Source: a virus
Reading direction: 5' to 3' (one strand)
Length of the DNA: 23,299 nt
Virus record (IMG/VR): IMGVR_UViG_3300009314_000089
Coordinates: 1 to 23,299 of that record
A program made the position numbers and the translations under genes. Positions 23,027-23,299 of the stretch are shown one piece after another. The notes beneath the pieces were generated by a model. The model made no database searches. It saw only the letters and a program-made list of their open reading frames with translations, and was not told the DNA's origin. Numbering within the stretch: position 1 is the stretch's first letter; each line of letters opens with the position of its first letter.

Positions 23027-23299
23027 AGAGATGTCGTCCCGTATGGTAACATAAGGGTAATAAATCGGGCAAAAACGGTGAAGGCTGAGATGTTAATACC
23101 GTGTTAACTAATATGAAGATTAAAATAGTATTAGTAATGTAGAGCATAGGAGATGAGAATCTAAACAATAATTCTCCCACGAGTGTCCGGCAACCAAGAT
23201 GAAAAGGTTGAAAATATATGCCGAACTTATAAGAAAAAAATTATAAGAACTAGGAGATAAAAAGCTCTTAGGATAACAGAATTGATTAACCTCTGCCGG
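23027..23299 (+). ncRNA. Group I intron, 5' part (IA-like), continues past window
   Basis: The helices of a group I core occur in order. P1 pairs exon GCGAT (23022-23026) with GTCGT (23033-23037), placing the conserved U-G pair at the splice site. P2 is CCC/GGG with TATG/CATA (23038-23057). P3 is TCGG/CCGA (23065-23068, 23221-23224). P4-P5 is ACGGT/ACCGT (23075-23079, 23098-23102), close to the T4 td core. P6 is CTAATA/TATTAG (23108-23113, 23129-23134). P7 is AGAGC/GCTCT (23141-23145, 23264-23268). P8 is CTTATAA/TTATAAG (23226-23232, 23241-23247). An added hairpin GAGAAT/ATTCTC lies between P7 and P3', as in IA introns. The 3' splice site is not in view. No intron ORF is visible in this part. 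Confidence 0.75.

Noticed and set aside
22986-23052. A complete 22-residue peptide from ATG 22986 to TAA
   Set aside because: The first 13 residues match a much longer phage protein and the rest falls inside intron P1-P2, so the stop is an intron effect rather than a real gene end.
1-23299. CRISPR array, insertion sequence or attachment site
   Set aside because: No regularly spaced repeats, transposase, integrase or terminal inverted repeats were seen on either strand.

Overview
This window is a tightly packed, AT-rich, one-directional segment of a tailed-phage genome. Every gene I can support is on the + strand, most neighbours overlap or abut, and three genes identify a contractile-tailed, distantly T4-like phage: a gp25-like baseplate wedge protein (13957-14460), a gp6/J-like baseplate wedge protein (14465-16345) and a gp55-like late sigma factor (11128-11901). 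The host is uncertain. One intergenic region (6973-7003) matches the Bacteroidota promoter pattern TTG-N20-TAnnTTTG, and the glucosaminidase and DNRLRE-like virion protein resemble families I associate with phages of that phylum. However, several genes have strong Shine-Dalgarno sequences, which Bacteroidota rarely use.

Layout. 1-1940: end of an unknown gene, a small unknown gene, a possible primase-polymerase-like (AEP) protein and a PPP-type metallophosphatase. 1941-2579: an odd CAT-anticodon tRNA followed by a GIY-YIG homing-endonuclease gene that has lost the middle of its nuclease domain. 2594-8352: accessory genes, including a membrane-anchored glucosaminidase, a SpoU-family RNA 2'-O-methyltransferase, a GH16 glycoside hydrolase, a conserved protein with a C-terminal zinc ribbon, a short chimeric remnant and several small membrane or unknown proteins. 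8447-11150: small membrane proteins, a zinc-ribbon protein and an HD-domain hydrolase. 11128-16345: the late sigma factor, then the structural block (coiled-coil protein, gp5/gpV-like spike, gp25, gp6). 16356-17838: an accessory cassette inside the structural block, holding a zinc-finger/NUMOD homing-endonuclease remnant, a putative ADP-ribosyltransferase-fold protein and a Nudix hydrolase. 17844-22892: a DNRLRE-like virion protein, a small linker gene and a 1195-residue virion protein with a LamG-like domain. 22986-end: the first 13 codons of another structural gene, interrupted by a group I intron that runs to or past the window edge.

How it may work together. The sigma factor probably directs host RNA polymerase to late promoters. 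An 18-base motif repeated before two late genes (16/18 identical), with looser relatives elsewhere, is a candidate for its target. The baseplate, spike and fibre-like proteins form the injection machine; the GH16 enzyme and glucosaminidase could act on host surface glycans and peptidoglycan. The most interesting observation is that the ART-like and Nudix proteins start with near-identical leaders (MIKLKxIL, then Glu) resembling the T4 capsid-targeting sequence and its gp21 cleavage site. This suggests they may be packaged in the capsid and injected, as T4 Alt is. All functions here come from reading the sequence; no database search was run.
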